Shown here: positions 17,716 through 25,771 of the stretch, piece after piece
How positions within the stretch are numbered: position 1 is the stretch's first letter
Layout: the number at the start of each line of letters is the position of its first letter
Assembly: GCA_001270045.2 (NCBI GenBank)
Contig: DF970678.1
Coordinates: 1-56,229, forward strand
Length of the DNA: 56,229 nucleotides
Reading direction: 5' to 3'
Origin: Bacteroidales bacterium 6E
Lineage (GTDB): Bacteria > Bacteroidota > Bacteroidia > Bacteroidales > Prolixibacteraceae
Program-made: the position numbers and the translations under genes
The notes under the pieces: model-generated
The model's input: the letters and a program-made list of their open reading frames with translations, nothing else
Told to the model about the DNA's origin: nothing
Databases searched by the model: none

Positions 17716-19588
17716 ATTCCTCGCAGAACAGAACGCGACATTGCCAGTCATTGACAAAATTCTGCTGAATTTCCAGAGAAATACAGGTCTGTTCTCGCAT
17801 CCTTTCTGGACAAAAGCCGTGAGCTTTGGATTGCTGGCGATCTCATGCCTGGGAATCAGGGGAACCAAAGAAGAAAAGATCACTTGGAGTAAAATATCAG
17901 TCTTTTTGGGTTCAGGGTTTGTGCTGTTCTTTTTCAATGGTTTTATTATCAAACTACAATACTCGTTATCTCTTAAATGCAGTGTTTACGTGCTAACTCT
18001 GGCTGTCGGGTATATTTTCCTGTTAAAAGCCGGGTTATGGATGAGCCGACTGATAAAAAGCAACCTGATGGAAGATGTTTTTAACATGGAGAATGAATCG
18101 TTTATGCAGGAAACCCAGCTAATGGAAAATGAATATTCGGTGAACCTGCCAACACGCTTCAGTTATAAAAAGAAAACCTACAACGGTTGGATTAATGTGG
18201 TAAATCCGTTCCGTGCGAGTATTGTCTTGGGGACTCCGGGTAGCGGGAAATCCTATGCCATCATCAACAATTACATCAAACAGCAAATTCAAAAGGGCTT
18301 CAGTATGTATATCTACGATTTTAAGTTTGATGACCTGAGCGTTATCGCCTACAATACACTATTGAAAAACAAAGGCAAATATGAACATCCGCCCAGATTC
18401 TATGTGATAAATTTCGACTACCCCGAACGTAGCCACCGGTGTAATCCGATAGCGCCCGAATTTATGACTGATATTGCCGATGCTTACGAATCGGCTTATA
18501 CTATCATGCTGAACCTGAACAAAACATGGATTCAGAAGCAAGGCGACTTTTTTGTGGAATCGCCGATTATCCTTCTTACAGCGATTATCTGGTATCTGAA
18601 AATCTACAAAAACGGGAAATACTGCACGTTCCCTCACGCCATCGAATTTCTAAATAAAAAGTATGCTGACATTTTTACCATTCTTACTTCGTACCCTGAA
18701 CTGGAGAACTATCTTTCGCCATTCATCGATGCCTGGGAAGGAGGTGCGCAAGACCAGTTGCAGGGACAGATTGCCAGTGCGAAAATCCCGCTTTCGAGAA
18801 TGATTTCACCGCAACTGTACTGGGTAATGTCCGGCAATGATTTCACTCTGGACATCAATAATCCGAAGGAGCCTAAAATTCTTTGTGTGGGTAATAACCC
18901 CGACCGCCAGAATATCTATTCCGCCGCCCTGGGTTTGTACAATTCCCGGATTGTAAAGCTGATAAACAAGAAAGGTCAACTCAAAAGTGCGGTGATTATT
19001 GATGAGCTTCCAACTATTTATTTTCGTGGTTTGGATAACCTGATTGCCACAGCCCGGAGCAATAAGGTGGCTGTTTGTCTGGGATTTCAGGATTTTTCGC
19101 AGCTAAACCGCGATTACGGAGACAAGGAAGCCAAAGTAGTGATGAATACGGTTGGTAATATTTTCAGCGGACAGGTAGTTGGTGAAACAGCTAAAACATT
19201 GTCGGAGCGATTTGGGAAAGTCCTTCAAAAACGGCAGTCGATGACCATCAACAGGCAGGATAAATCCACCTCGATCAATACCCAGATGGATACGTTGATT
19301 CCTGCTTCAAAAATCAGTAACCTCACTCAAGGTGTTTTTGTCGGGGCCGTTTCTGACAACTTTGATGAGCGAATTGAGCAGAAAATTTTTCACGCCGAGA
19401 TTGTGGTTGACAATGAGAAAGTGACCAAAGAAACTGCTGCATACAAGCCAATCCCGGTAATTACAAATTTTACCGATGAAGATGGTATAAACCATTTGCA
19501 GAAGGAAATTGAATACAACTATCGGCGGATAAAAAATGAAGCAGCACAAATAATTGTGGATGAACTGGAAAGGATCAAGAAAAAATAA
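17612..19588 (+). CDS. mobC: MobC/TraG-type coupling protein (VirD4-like ATPase)
   Basis: A 658-residue type IV coupling protein. Membrane segments at the N-terminus (about 18-36, 70-86, 95-113 and 120-140) are followed by a motor domain with Walker A GTPGSGKSYAI (about 206-216) and Walker B VIIDELPTIYFRG (about 461-473). CLGFQDFSQLNRDYG and VVGETAKTLSERFGK are family motifs. It links the relaxase-DNA complex to the mating channel. The start at 17612 (MQNEDDVRSLAKIIELIRG) is the usual one for Bacteroides MobC. It is the last gene of the mob operon. Confidence 0.93.
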   Translation: MQNEDDVRSLAKIIELIRGVSILILIIHIYWFCYEFLAEQNATLPVIDKILLNFQRNTGLFSHPFWTKAVSFGLLAISCLGIRGTKEEKITWSKISVFLGSGFVLFFFNGFIIKLQYSLSLKCSVYVLTLAVGYIFLLKAGLWMSRLIKSNLMEDVFNMENESFMQETQLMENEYSVNLPTRFSYKKKTYNGWINVVNPFRASIVLGTPGSGKSYAIINNYIKQQIQKGFSMYIYDFKFDDLSVIAYNTLLKNKGKYEHPPRFYVINFDYPERSHRCNPIAPEFMTDIADAYESAYTIMLNLNKTWIQKQGDFFVESPIILLTAIIWYLKIYKNGKYCTFPHAIEFLNKKYADIFTILTSYPELENYLSPFIDAWEGGAQDQLQGQIASAKIPLSRMISPQLYWVMSGNDFTLDINNPKEPKILCVGNNPDRQNIYSAALGLYNSRIVKLINKKGQLKSAVIIDELPTIYFRGLDNLIATARSNKVAVCLGFQDFSQLNRDYGDKEAKVVMNTVGNIFSGQVVGETAKTLSERFGKVLQKRQSMTINRQDKSTSINTQMDTLIPASKISNLTQGVFVGAVSDNFDERIEQKIFHAEIVVDNEKVTKETAAYKPIPVITNFTDEDGINHLQKEIEYNYRRIKNEAAQIIVDELERIKKK

Positions 19589-19645
19589 GAATCAGACGTC
19601 CTTTTGAAACATTGTTGTGAATAATTATAGCACAATGTCACAGAG

Positions 19646-19653
19646 TAATTTTG
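19646..19653 (+). promoter_or_regulatory. Candidate Bacteroidota -7 promoter element
   Basis: TAATTTTG at 19646-19653 fits the TAnnTTTG -7 consensus of Bacteroidota promoters. It lies about 44 bases before the DUF1016 gene. No good TTTG -33 box was found at the standard spacing, so this is tentative. It would let the nuclease-Argonaute-SIR2 cluster be expressed independently of the mob operon. Confidence 0.3.
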
Positions 19654-19696
19654 TATATTTATCGTTCAACTAAAATTCAATTTTCTGAGTCGATTC

Positions 19697-20710
19697 ATGC
19701 TGGTAAACCAATCAATAATATCAGATATAAAGTCCATTATCGCCAAGGCACAGGACAATGCTGTCCGTGCGGTTGATCATCAGCGGACATTGATGTACTG
19801 GCACATTGGCAAGCGTATTTTTGAAGAAGAGCAGGAAGGGAAAGACCGCGCAGATTACGGGAAGTACCTCACAGAATACATTGCCAGCGAATTGGAACCG
19901 GAATTTGGAAGTGGTTTTTCGAAACGGCAAATAGAGTTGTTCCGGCAGTTTTATCGCACTTTCCCAATTACGAATACACTGTATTCGCAATTAAGCTGGA
20001 GCCAATACAAGCTGCTGATACGTTTGGACGCCCCGGAGCCGAGGGAATTCTATATTGCCGAAACAATAAAGAACAACTGGACCGTTCGCCAGTTGGAACG
20101 CCAGATTTACAGCAATTTGTACGAACGCCTTTTGGTGAGTAACAACAAGGAAAGCGTACTGGCAGTTGCCAAAAGCGAAAAACAACCCTCCGATGCCAAA
20201 GAGATTATCAAAGACCCAATGTTCCTGGAATTCCTGGGATTAAAAAGAGAATCGTCTTTCTACGAACGCGATTTGGAATCGGCCATTATTACGCATTTGC
20301 AGGAGTTCTTGTTGGAGTTGGGCAACGGGTTTTCATTCGTGGCAAGGCAAAAGCGAATACATATTGAGGGTGATGAATTCTTTGCGGATTTGGTATTTTA
20401 TAACCGGCTGTTGCAATGCTTTGTCATCATAGAAATTAAAACGACTAAGCTCACCCATCAGGATATTGGCCAGTTGCAGATGTATGTCAATTATTACGAC
20501 CGTGTTGAAAAGCTGCCACAGGAAAACCCGACCATCGGCATTTTGCTTTGTGCCAGCAAGAATGATGCAGTTGTACGGTTTACCTTGCCCGAAGGACAGC
20601 GGCAAATTTTTGCCAGCCAATATAAACTTTACCTGCCAACTGAACAGCAATTGCTGAATGAAGTAAATAAAGAGTTGGAGAGTTTTGAAGACAAAACAAC
20701 TAAGGGATAA
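19697..20710 (+). CDS. DUF1016 (YhcG-type) PD-(D/E)XK nuclease
   Basis: A 337-residue protein with an N-terminal DUF1016 helical domain (RTLMYWHIGKRIFEEEQEG, SKRQIELFRQFYRTFP, SWSQYKLLIRL) and a C-terminal PD-(D/E)XK nuclease. The catalytic set is visible as FFADLVFYN (Asp about 232), CFVIIEIKTTKL (Glu and Lys about 245-247) and GQLQMYVNYYDR (about 258-269). Members turn up near restriction and defence genes, but the family's role is not settled. Here the stop codon lies 39 bases before the Argonaute ATG, with no terminator between, so the two are probably cotranscribed. It is not the nuclease reported as an effector of long-B Argonautes as far as I can tell; that family differs in layout. 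Confidence 0.88.
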   Translation: MLVNQSIISDIKSIIAKAQDNAVRAVDHQRTLMYWHIGKRIFEEEQEGKDRADYGKYLTEYIASELEPEFGSGFSKRQIELFRQFYRTFPITNTLYSQLSWSQYKLLIRLDAPEPREFYIAETIKNNWTVRQLERQIYSNLYERLLVSNNKESVLAVAKSEKQPSDAKEIIKDPMFLEFLGLKRESSFYERDLESAIITHLQEFLLELGNGFSFVARQKRIHIEGDEFFADLVFYNRLLQCFVIIEIKTTKLTHQDIGQLQMYVNYYDRVEKLPQENPTIGILLCASKNDAVVRFTLPEGQRQIFASQYKLYLPTEQQLLNEVNKELESFEDKTTKG

Positions 20711-20749
20711 TTGTATATTAAGGAAATTAATAGCTATAAATATTCAAAA

Positions 20750-22660
20750 ATGGCAAATATTAGATTAAATATATTACCTATTTCTGAAACAAGTTTTTCT
20801 TTTAAAGTTTATCGAAAATTAAAACATGAAAATGACTTAAAAGAAGAGAATACTTTCCAATACCAACTTCCTAACGGGGCACAGATTGATGATCGAAGTC
20901 AATATTTGGTTTCTTTTGATCCAAAAGAAGGGTTCGTCGAGTTTTCAGCTTCTTCTTATTACGCTATTGGATTAACTAAGAGGTATTTGTTAAAGCAGCT
21001 TTTTGACAAACTAATTCAAATAGGCTGCTCACTTCCTTTTGAAATAAAAAAGCATTTTTCAGAAAAACAGGTTGAATTCACGGTGCATGAATATCAACAA
21101 GGAAGACAATTAGTTTCATTGTCACCTTATTATCTGGAAGAACAGAAAAGATTTGGATTCATTATCGATTTCCGATTCTCAAAAAACAAGGACGTTCCTT
21201 TTAATAAAGATGTTCAGATACTGAGTTTAAGTCTTGACAAACAAGGAAGGAGCAATAAGAATTACTATTCAGACAAATTCAGATTGATTAATAATTTCTT
21301 AGATAAGATTTACAATGGTATTCAAGTAATTGGAGCCGAAGAGAAATCAGAAATTCATATTGAAAGAGAATTAATAGAGACATCCGTTTTTCTGTTAAAC
21401 AAGAAAGAATACATTTTCAGTAATAAGAACACGGCAAACTCACAGTTCCAAGGTATTAGGAACTATGGCCCTCTTCATAAAATTGACAAAGAAATTCTTT
21501 TTGCTTTTATTTTCGATGATCGTTTTAAGTCTTTTGCAAATGAGTTGTATTTGAGCTTAACTGGCAAAGCAAATCCAGGAACCTTTCCAGGGCTCGAACA
21601 AATGTTTGGCATAAAAATTAGCACAAATAATGTCAAACAAGTGAAAATTAGCGGTTATTCTAAAGAGGATTTACTGAACATTGTAGATACTGTAAACGCC
21701 TTACAAAAGGCAAATCAAGACAAGAAAGTGATAGGGATTTATATTGAAGACTCTGAAATTGACGTGGAGGATAAGGAAGCATCTGAACACTATTATTTTT
21801 TGAAATACAATTTTATAAAGAATAATCTTGCTTTGCAGGTTGTCAATTACCGAAAATTAGGTACAAAAAATTCATTAAAATGGGCTACTTCAAATGTTGC
21901 ATTGGCGATGTTTGCCAAAATGGGTGGCATTCCCTGGGTAGTGAAACCAAGCAACAACAATTGTCTGATATTAGGCGTAGGAAGTTCGCATAAGTTTGAC
22001 GAAGATACTGGAACAATTTCGAAATATTTTGCCTATACCGTCTGTTTGGACTCAAGCGGACTTTATAAAACATTAGAAGTGCTAGCTGATGAAACGACGG
22101 AGTCACACTACCTAGAAAAGTTAAAAATCAATTTAATAAAAATACTAAGTGATGGGCGAATGGGAAGTTATAAAACTTGTGTTTTACATCTACCATTTAA
22201 AATCAAGCAAAGTGAAATAAAGGCTATCTCAGAAGCTATAAAGCAGATTAATGACATTGACTTTGTTGCGATTAAAGTAAACCTTGACAACAAATATTTT
22301 GGCTATAGTTTTCATAATACATTAGTTCCGTATGAAAGTAGTTTCGTGAAACTATCCAAAAATGAGTATTTAGTTTGGTTTGAAGGACTGTTATACGGAA
22401 AAGAGATTGTTGATAAAAGGCTTGCAAATCCGGTACATATTGAATTCTTAAATATTGGTAACCAAAGAATATTTGATGAAAGAAAATATTTGCAAGATGT
22501 TCTTAATCTATCGGGAGCAAACTGGAGAGGATTCAATGCCAAATCAATACCCATTTCAATTTATTACTCACAAATTATCGCAAGATATACTGAGGCATTT
22601 GAAAAAATTGATGGGTACGAAGAAAATTCGATTTCAAACGATAAACCTTGGTTTTTATAA
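20750..22660 (+). CDS. Catalytically inactive prokaryotic Argonaute (long-B-like)
   Basis: A 636-residue Argonaute. The last 250 residues are MID-PIWI. The MID pocket looks kept: YYFLKYNFI, LALQVVNY and VALAMFAKMGGIPW (about 380-394) carry the Y/K...Q...K residues that grip a guide 5' phosphate. The PIWI active site is lost: LILGVGSSHKF (about 404-414) has Gly where the first catalytic Asp belongs, and VLHLPFKIKQSEI (about 478-490) lacks the usual RDG motif. The 260-residue N-terminal part has no recognisable PAZ signature. At this length it is longer than short pAgos and carries its own N-terminal region instead of relying on an APAZ partner. The frame opens with TTG at 20711 directly after the nuclease stop; ATG 20750 is preferred. 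It is strongly A/T-rich, suggesting acquisition. Confidence 0.88.
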   Translation: MANIRLNILPISETSFSFKVYRKLKHENDLKEENTFQYQLPNGAQIDDRSQYLVSFDPKEGFVEFSASSYYAIGLTKRYLLKQLFDKLIQIGCSLPFEIKKHFSEKQVEFTVHEYQQGRQLVSLSPYYLEEQKRFGFIIDFRFSKNKDVPFNKDVQILSLSLDKQGRSNKNYYSDKFRLINNFLDKIYNGIQVIGAEEKSEIHIERELIETSVFLLNKKEYIFSNKNTANSQFQGIRNYGPLHKIDKEILFAFIFDDRFKSFANELYLSLTGKANPGTFPGLEQMFGIKISTNNVKQVKISGYSKEDLLNIVDTVNALQKANQDKKVIGIYIEDSEIDVEDKEASEHYYFLKYNFIKNNLALQVVNYRKLGTKNSLKWATSNVALAMFAKMGGIPWVVKPSNNNCLILGVGSSHKFDEDTGTISKYFAYTVCLDSSGLYKTLEVLADETTESHYLEKLKINLIKILSDGRMGSYKTCVLHLPFKIKQSEIKAISEAIKQINDIDFVAIKVNLDNKYFGYSFHNTLVPYESSFVKLSKNEYLVWFEGLLYGKEIVDKRLANPVHIEFLNIGNQRIFDERKYLQDVLNLSGANWRGFNAKSIPISIYYSQIIARYTEAFEKIDGYEENSISNDKPWFL

Positions 22661-22671
22661 AACATACAGAA

Positions 22672-23724
22672 ATGGAAATAAAAGGCGAACATTTGTTGTT
22701 TTTATTAGGGGCAGGCGCAAGCGTAGAAGCAGGCATTCCTATTTCAAATCAAATGGTAAATAAAATAGAAGATCTTATAAAAAACGATGAGGATTGGAAG
22801 CAGTTTCGAGATTTGTACTTTTATTTAAAAAGCAGCATAATTTATTCAGACGGCATTTTGGGAAAATTTAACGAGACTTTTAATGTAGAAAGGTTATTGA
22901 TAGTCATCACTGAAATCGAAAAGCGAGAAAGTAACATTATGTACCCTTTTATCGGGACGTGGAATATTCGTTTACTTGATTTAGCTGGGAATAATTTCGA
23001 TAACATCAAGAAGTTTCACAAGCTTATCAGAAAGCAACTGAATGAATGGGTAGGACTCAGAAGCTACGAGGAAGCAAATTATTTCCAATCTTTTTCTTCT
23101 CTCTCAACAGCCGTCGCAAATTTGATGAAGGTTTTTACGCTCAACTATGACATGTGCTTTGAAAATATTGTAGGAAAAGACAAGATTATTGAACTGGGAT
23201 TTACTAAAGAAACAAATGAGTGGCATCAATCAAACTTTGATGACAATAATGAGGGAAAACATTATCATCTGTATAAACTTCATGGTTCTATCGACTGGTA
23301 TATAGCAAATGAGAAACTACGTAAAAGTCAAAAAATAGAGTCAAACCCAGAATTAATCTTTGGTATTCAGCATAAAATGACATCTGTTGATCCTTATTTT
23401 TACTACTCATCTATTTTAAGAAGCTCTTGTCTGAATGATGCCAAAATAATTACCATTATCGGCTATTCTTACGCTGATGAATATGTGAATGTAATACTTT
23501 CTCAAGCATTAAATTCACGTAGTGAACTTAGGATAATAAATGTTGCTCCTCTTTTTGGAAAAGAAGAAACTCAAATAGAATTTATTTGTCACAGATTAAA
23601 CTTAAAAAACAAAGAACAGCTTATAAACATAAATAAAACCGCAAAAGATTTTTTGTCCAACGTTATGAATAAGGAATTTTTCGAAGGTTATATTGCAGAA
23701 CCGGAAGGAGTTCCTTTCTCATAA
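22672..23724 (+). CDS. SIR2-family protein, likely NADase effector of the Argonaute
   Basis: A 350-residue SIR2-fold protein. Seen motifs are LLFLLGAGASVEAGIP (nucleotide-binding, about 8-23), VFTLNYDMCFE (catalytic Asn region, about 153-163), YKLHGSIDWY (catalytic His, about 200-209) and IIGYSYADEYVN (about 261-272). There is no fused APAZ domain, unlike SPARSA. The start ATG 22672 is 11 bases after the Argonaute stop; a TTG further upstream overlaps that gene and was not chosen. In related pAgo-SIR2 systems, guide-directed recognition of invader DNA triggers NAD+ depletion and cell death. That role is inferred here from gene pairing and retained catalytic motifs. Confidence 0.87.
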   Translation: MEIKGEHLLFLLGAGASVEAGIPISNQMVNKIEDLIKNDEDWKQFRDLYFYLKSSIIYSDGILGKFNETFNVERLLIVITEIEKRESNIMYPFIGTWNIRLLDLAGNNFDNIKKFHKLIRKQLNEWVGLRSYEEANYFQSFSSLSTAVANLMKVFTLNYDMCFENIVGKDKIIELGFTKETNEWHQSNFDDNNEGKHYHLYKLHGSIDWYIANEKLRKSQKIESNPELIFGIQHKMTSVDPYFYYSSILRSSCLNDAKIITIIGYSYADEYVNVILSQALNSRSELRIINVAPLFGKEETQIEFICHRLNLKNKEQLININKTAKDFLSNVMNKEFFEGYIAEPEGVPFS

Positions 23725-23861
23725 GAAAAGTAATTACAATATTATCTTCAAACGCCACACCCATCCCCATCAGCGCCAAACACTGCCACATTAGCTGAAA
23801 CCCAATGATTTGAATAAAAACAGGGATACATTAGCTTTTAAATTATTAAAACTAATGTATC

Positions 23862-25238
23862 ATGAAACAAGAAATGAACGACCAGGAGGTATTACTGGTC
23901 AAAGAAAAAAACGAGAGTAAAGTGAAAGCCGTAGTTGGTTTTGATAACAACGGCAAGTTAAAAACAGTGCCACCCGAACAAGCCAATTCAGACAGTTTTT
24001 TAAAAATTGACAAAAACGGGTATGTATTGGAGAATTTCTTCACCAATTTTCATCGACAATACAAAAATCCTACTGACTTTCTGTTCTTTAAAGCACCTGC
24101 TAATCTCGTTGAGAAGACTGCTTCCGATTTGGAGAAAAAACTGAATGGACCAGAAAATGAATCAAAAAGAGCGACATTGGAAAAGCTCGAAAATAAACCG
24201 GGACAGGATTTTCAAAACAAAGAAAAACCGGGAAAGACCGCTAACCTGATTGATGAAAATAAGGTAGACTGGTCACAACTGGAAAAATTGGGTGTATCGA
24301 AGGACTTTCTGAAGAATACGAAAAATCTGGAGCCCATGCTGAATTTCCAGAAGTCTCCTGACTTAATCCCCATTACCCTCAAAACCGACAACATCACTAT
24401 TCACACTGATGCTCGTTTGGCTTTCCGGCCAGACGAAGACGGAAACTTCAAAGTGGCTGTTCACGCAGTTCGAAGTAAGCCCGAACTGGACCGTCCGTAT
24501 TTTGGTGTTACGCTCACCGAAGAAGACAAGAAAAACCTATTGCAAACCGGTAATGCCGGACGGATTCTTCATCCGCAATACAAAGAAGGCGAAACTACGC
24601 CTGTCTTCCTTTCCATCGACAAGTTGACCAACGAACTGGTCGCCGCCCGCGCCGATAAAATCAACATCCCGGAGGAGATCAAAGGGGCAAAGCTGAATGA
24701 GAACCAGCGAAAAGAACTGGCTGAAGGCCGGGCCGTTTTTGTGGAAGGAATGACCGCCCGCAACGGGAATGAGTTCAGCGCCTGGTTACAGGTTAATGCT
24801 GATAAGCGAGGCGTTGGTTTCCGTTTCGAGCCCAGGCAGGAACAAAATCAGAATATAACCGACCAAAGACCGGTCCGCATTCCTGATTCGTTGCTTGAAA
24901 AAGAACTAACCGAAGAGCAAAAGCAAAAACTGGAAAAGCGCGAAACTATTTATGTTACCGGAATGAAGGACAAGGAAGGCCAGGAGTTTAATGCCTACGT
25001 GAAGATCAACGACGAAAAAGGGAAACTCGACTTCTACAAGTGGAACCCCGACAAAGCCCAATCCAGAGGCGCTGAAGTTACTCCTGACAACAACAGCAAA
25101 ACCCAGGTAGCTGTGAACTCTGAAGGCAAAACCGACGAAGCCACCAAACACCTGAAAGAACCTTTGGTTCGGGAACAGGCCAATCCAACAGAGCAACAGG
25201 AGCAAAAACGGAACCACTCAAAAGCACATTCAATGTAG
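23862..25238 (+). CDS. DUF4099/DUF3945 domain protein of conjugative elements
   Basis: A 458-residue hydrophilic protein. Near residue 130 begins a DUF4099-type segment (VDWSQLEKLGVSKDFLKNTK and onward to about 260). Two copies of the DUF3945 repeat follow, each recognisable by IPEEIKGAKLNENQRKELAEG / IPDSLLEKELTEEQKQKLEK and VEGMTARNGNEFSAWLQVN / VTGMKDKEGQEFNAYVKIN. The C-terminus is low-complexity. Such proteins accompany mobilization genes in Bacteroidota elements; their function is unknown. It follows the SIR2 gene after 137 bases and is more G/C-rich, marking the end of the inserted defence segment. Confidence 0.8.
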   Translation: MKQEMNDQEVLLVKEKNESKVKAVVGFDNNGKLKTVPPEQANSDSFLKIDKNGYVLENFFTNFHRQYKNPTDFLFFKAPANLVEKTASDLEKKLNGPENESKRATLEKLENKPGQDFQNKEKPGKTANLIDENKVDWSQLEKLGVSKDFLKNTKNLEPMLNFQKSPDLIPITLKTDNITIHTDARLAFRPDEDGNFKVAVHAVRSKPELDRPYFGVTLTEEDKKNLLQTGNAGRILHPQYKEGETTPVFLSIDKLTNELVAARADKINIPEEIKGAKLNENQRKELAEGRAVFVEGMTARNGNEFSAWLQVNADKRGVGFRFEPRQEQNQNITDQRPVRIPDSLLEKELTEEQKQKLEKRETIYVTGMKDKEGQEFNAYVKINDEKGKLDFYKWNPDKAQSRGAEVTPDNNSKTQVAVNSEGKTDEATKHLKEPLVREQANPTEQQEQKRNHSKAHSM

Positions 25239-25267
25239 TTCGGCAGATTGTTCTACCGATCTATTCA

Positions 25268-25300
25268 AGACGTTCGGGCGACTCTCCTGAACGTCTTTTC
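25268..25300 (+). terminator. Intrinsic terminator-like hairpin
   Basis: AGACGTTCGGG (25268-25278) pairs with CCTGAACGTCT (25286-25296) across a 7-base loop, with one G-T pair, followed by TTTTC. It lies 30 bases after the stop codon of the DUF4099/DUF3945 gene. Confidence 0.7.
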
Positions 25301-25333
25301 AAATTCAATTTTCACCATCAAAATCAAACAGCC

Positions 25334-25771
25334 ATGAATAATAGCTATCAGGAATTGTCCTGGTTTAAACTGTCACTTTTGCATTTTTTTTATGAAAGCC
25401 ATCCCGAGTTAACCGAAAATACAGACTTACTGAATGCCCGCAGCGACCTCGCGTCAAAGACCTATTCCGAAGCAATAAAGAACGGACATACCCAGCAGGA
25501 AGCCGAAGAACTGGCACTCAAAGACCTGTATCACGGCCTTCACTTTTCGAAACATGATACACTGGTTACTATTCTTTGGAACGAATTCTCCAGGGTTATT
25601 CCAATGGGGTTGGCTAAAGAGTTTGCCATCCGAATACTTCCTCAGGTGGAACCCGTTTTCTCAAAATACAAATTGACCGATGACTTTGCTTTCAGTCCTG
25701 AGTTCAATGGACTATACAACGAGCTAACCGGTACAATCTCAATCTGGCTGGAAGACCATGAGCTTCAATAA
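25334..25771 (+). CDS. DUF1896 family protein
   Basis: A 145-residue helical protein with [19 protein letters not shown] at the start and [16 protein letters not shown]-like central residues ([14 protein letters not shown]), characteristic of DUF1896, which is found in Bacteroidota conjugative transposons just before the large methylase/helicase gene. The last 14 bases overlap the next gene, so translation is probably coupled. Function is unknown. Confidence 0.8.
   Translation: MNNSYQELSWFKLSLLHFFYESHPELTENTDLLNARSDLASKTYSEAIKNGHTQQEAEELALKDLYHGLHFSKHDTLVTILWNEFSRVIPMGLAKEFAIRILPQVEPVFSKYKLTDDFAFSPEFNGLYNELTGTISIWLEDHELQ

Noticed and set aside
19697-20710. The DUF1016 gene as the known nuclease effector of long-B Argonautes
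   Set aside because: The DUF1016 helical domain differs from what I know of that effector. I left it as a separate family.
23725-23861. A possible small gene or terminator between SIR2 and the DUF4099 gene
   Set aside because: No hairpin with a T tract and no open frame of note; it is just an A/T-rich gap.
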